64,000 nucleotides of DNA, from the NCBI GenBank assembly GCA_910586455.1, contig CAJUHX010000001.1, forward strand, positions 49,115 to 113,114, in the 5' to 3' direction. The notes under the pieces were generated by a model. The model saw nothing but the letters and a program-made list of their open reading frames with translations. It had not been told where the DNA came from and ran no database searches. Source of the stretch: an uncultured Muribaculaceae bacterium (GTDB lineage Bacteria; Bacteroidota; Bacteroidia; Bacteroidales; Muribaculaceae). Numbering within the stretch: the first letter of the stretch is position 1; every line of letters starts with the position of its first letter. Below, piece after piece: positions 63,475 through 64,000 of the stretch. A program made the position numbers and the translations under genes.

Positions 63475-64000
63475 TACTGCTCATACTGGTTGTGACGCTC
63501 GGCATAAACGCCGATGCCCGGCGGGTGACGGTTGACGTTCAAAACGCCGATGCCGAAACAGTGTTCAAGACTCTTATGAAACAGAGCGGCAAAAACTTTG
63601 TGTACACTGCCGGACTGCTCGACGGCATGAAAATATCGGTGCACGCAAACCACCGCCCTCTGCGCAAAGTACTCGACGATATGTTTCGAGGCACCGACAT
63701 CCGCTATAAAATCAAGGGCGACAACGTGATGCTGAGCCGGCGCCCTGTAAGAGTCAGGCCGCTGCCGCCGGTGGCACCACGTATGCTGCCCGACAGCGTG
63801 GAGCTGCCTTTTGAACTGGCCAACCAGCTGGCCGAACTGAAAGTAACCGGTTCGCGACTGAAGAACCGCTCACTGGAATCGGCTGAAATAGGAAGCTACA
63901 GGCTGTCGCCCGAAAAGATAATGTACACCCCGCAGATATTCGGCGAGAGCGACGTAGTGAAAACCCTGCAGCTCGAGCCGGGCGTATCGGCCGGTACCGA
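63465..64000 (+). CDS. STN-domain TonB-dependent transducer (3' end outside window)
   Basis: 178 residues visible, open to the window end. Signal peptide (MRLILLILVVTLGINADA), STN/secretin-like domain (about 20-92: VQNADAETVFKTLMKQSGKNFVYT ... RPLRKVLDDMFRGTDI), a short linker, then a TonB plug start (LAELKVTGSR ... IFGESDVVKTLQLEPGVSAG). The carboxypeptidase-regulatory-like domain usually between STN and plug is missing. STN domains talk to FecR-type anti-sigmas, which fits the neighbours. Confidence 0.85.
   Translation, partial: MRLILLILVVTLGINADARRVTVDVQNADAETVFKTLMKQSGKNFVYTAGLLDGMKISVHANHRPLRKVLDDMFRGTDIRYKIKGDNVMLSRRPVRVRPLPPVAPRMLPDSVELPFELANQLAELKVTGSRLKNRSLESAEIGSYRLSPEKIMYTPQIFGESDVVKTLQLEPGVSAGT

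Overview
The window looks like a chromosomal segment of a gut-type Bacteroidales bacterium; a Muribaculaceae-like genome is my best guess, from gene content only. The evidence is: recurrent Bacteroidota promoters (TTG, about 20 nt, TAnnTTTG) on both strands, a SusC/SusD polysaccharide utilisation locus, SusR-like and FecR/STN-type regulators, C-terminal tails resembling type IX secretion signals, a FrdCAB fumarate reductase operon, and moderately GC-rich housekeeping genes. No tRNA, rRNA or CRISPR array was seen.

Layout. 1-5880: the end of a ribosomally made peptide (RiPP)-type cluster, with a radical SAM/SPASM maturase (cut by the window start), an outer-membrane barrel protein, a C39-peptidase ABC exporter and a coupled 54-residue membrane protein; the precursor peptide is not in the window. 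5940-10978: mfd and an S41 protease. 11139-12899: a toxin-antitoxin-like pair and a solitary tyrosine recombinase. 12964-15136: galM and galK with an inverted repeat at the promoter. 15372-21076: small membrane proteins, an ECF sigma factor, a lipoprotein, the tightly coupled hemD-rnpA-yidD-tatD chain, a DUF4271 protein and a LOG-family hydrolase. 21117-29056: secreted endonuclease, alanine dehydrogenase, alkaline phosphatase, a GH3-auxin-family acyl-adenylating protein and a Na/Pi cotransporter.

29044-34221 is the most unusual stretch. Four tandem repeats of about 260-266 bp start inside the last codons of the transporter gene. Each carries hairpins preceded, on the minus strand, by GTGG or GTAG, as in REP elements. 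An AT-rich island follows, with a large secreted protein shaped like a C13 (legumain/caspase-like) peptidase that has lost both catalytic residues, and a second secreted protein; a further REP-like hairpin ends the island. A REP-associated tyrosine transposase (RAYT), with its own nested palindromes and an extra C-terminal domain, lies at 55225-56208.

34222-39982: an orphan response regulator, a DUF3943 protein and frdCAB. 40130-53878: a polysaccharide utilisation locus made of a divergent membrane-tethered LuxR-type regulator, SusC, SusD, a GH43-like protein, a GH144-like enzyme and a GH3 beta-glucosidase, best read as beta-1,2-glucan (or related beta-glucan) use. 53947-60382: malate dehydrogenase, the RAYT, dapF, a MalY/PatB aminotransferase, a WbqC-like protein and an RlmL-like methyltransferase with a charged tail. 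60525-64000: two FKBP isomerases leading into an ECF sigma, barrel protein, reduced anti-sigma and STN TonB receptor signalling cassette that runs off the window.
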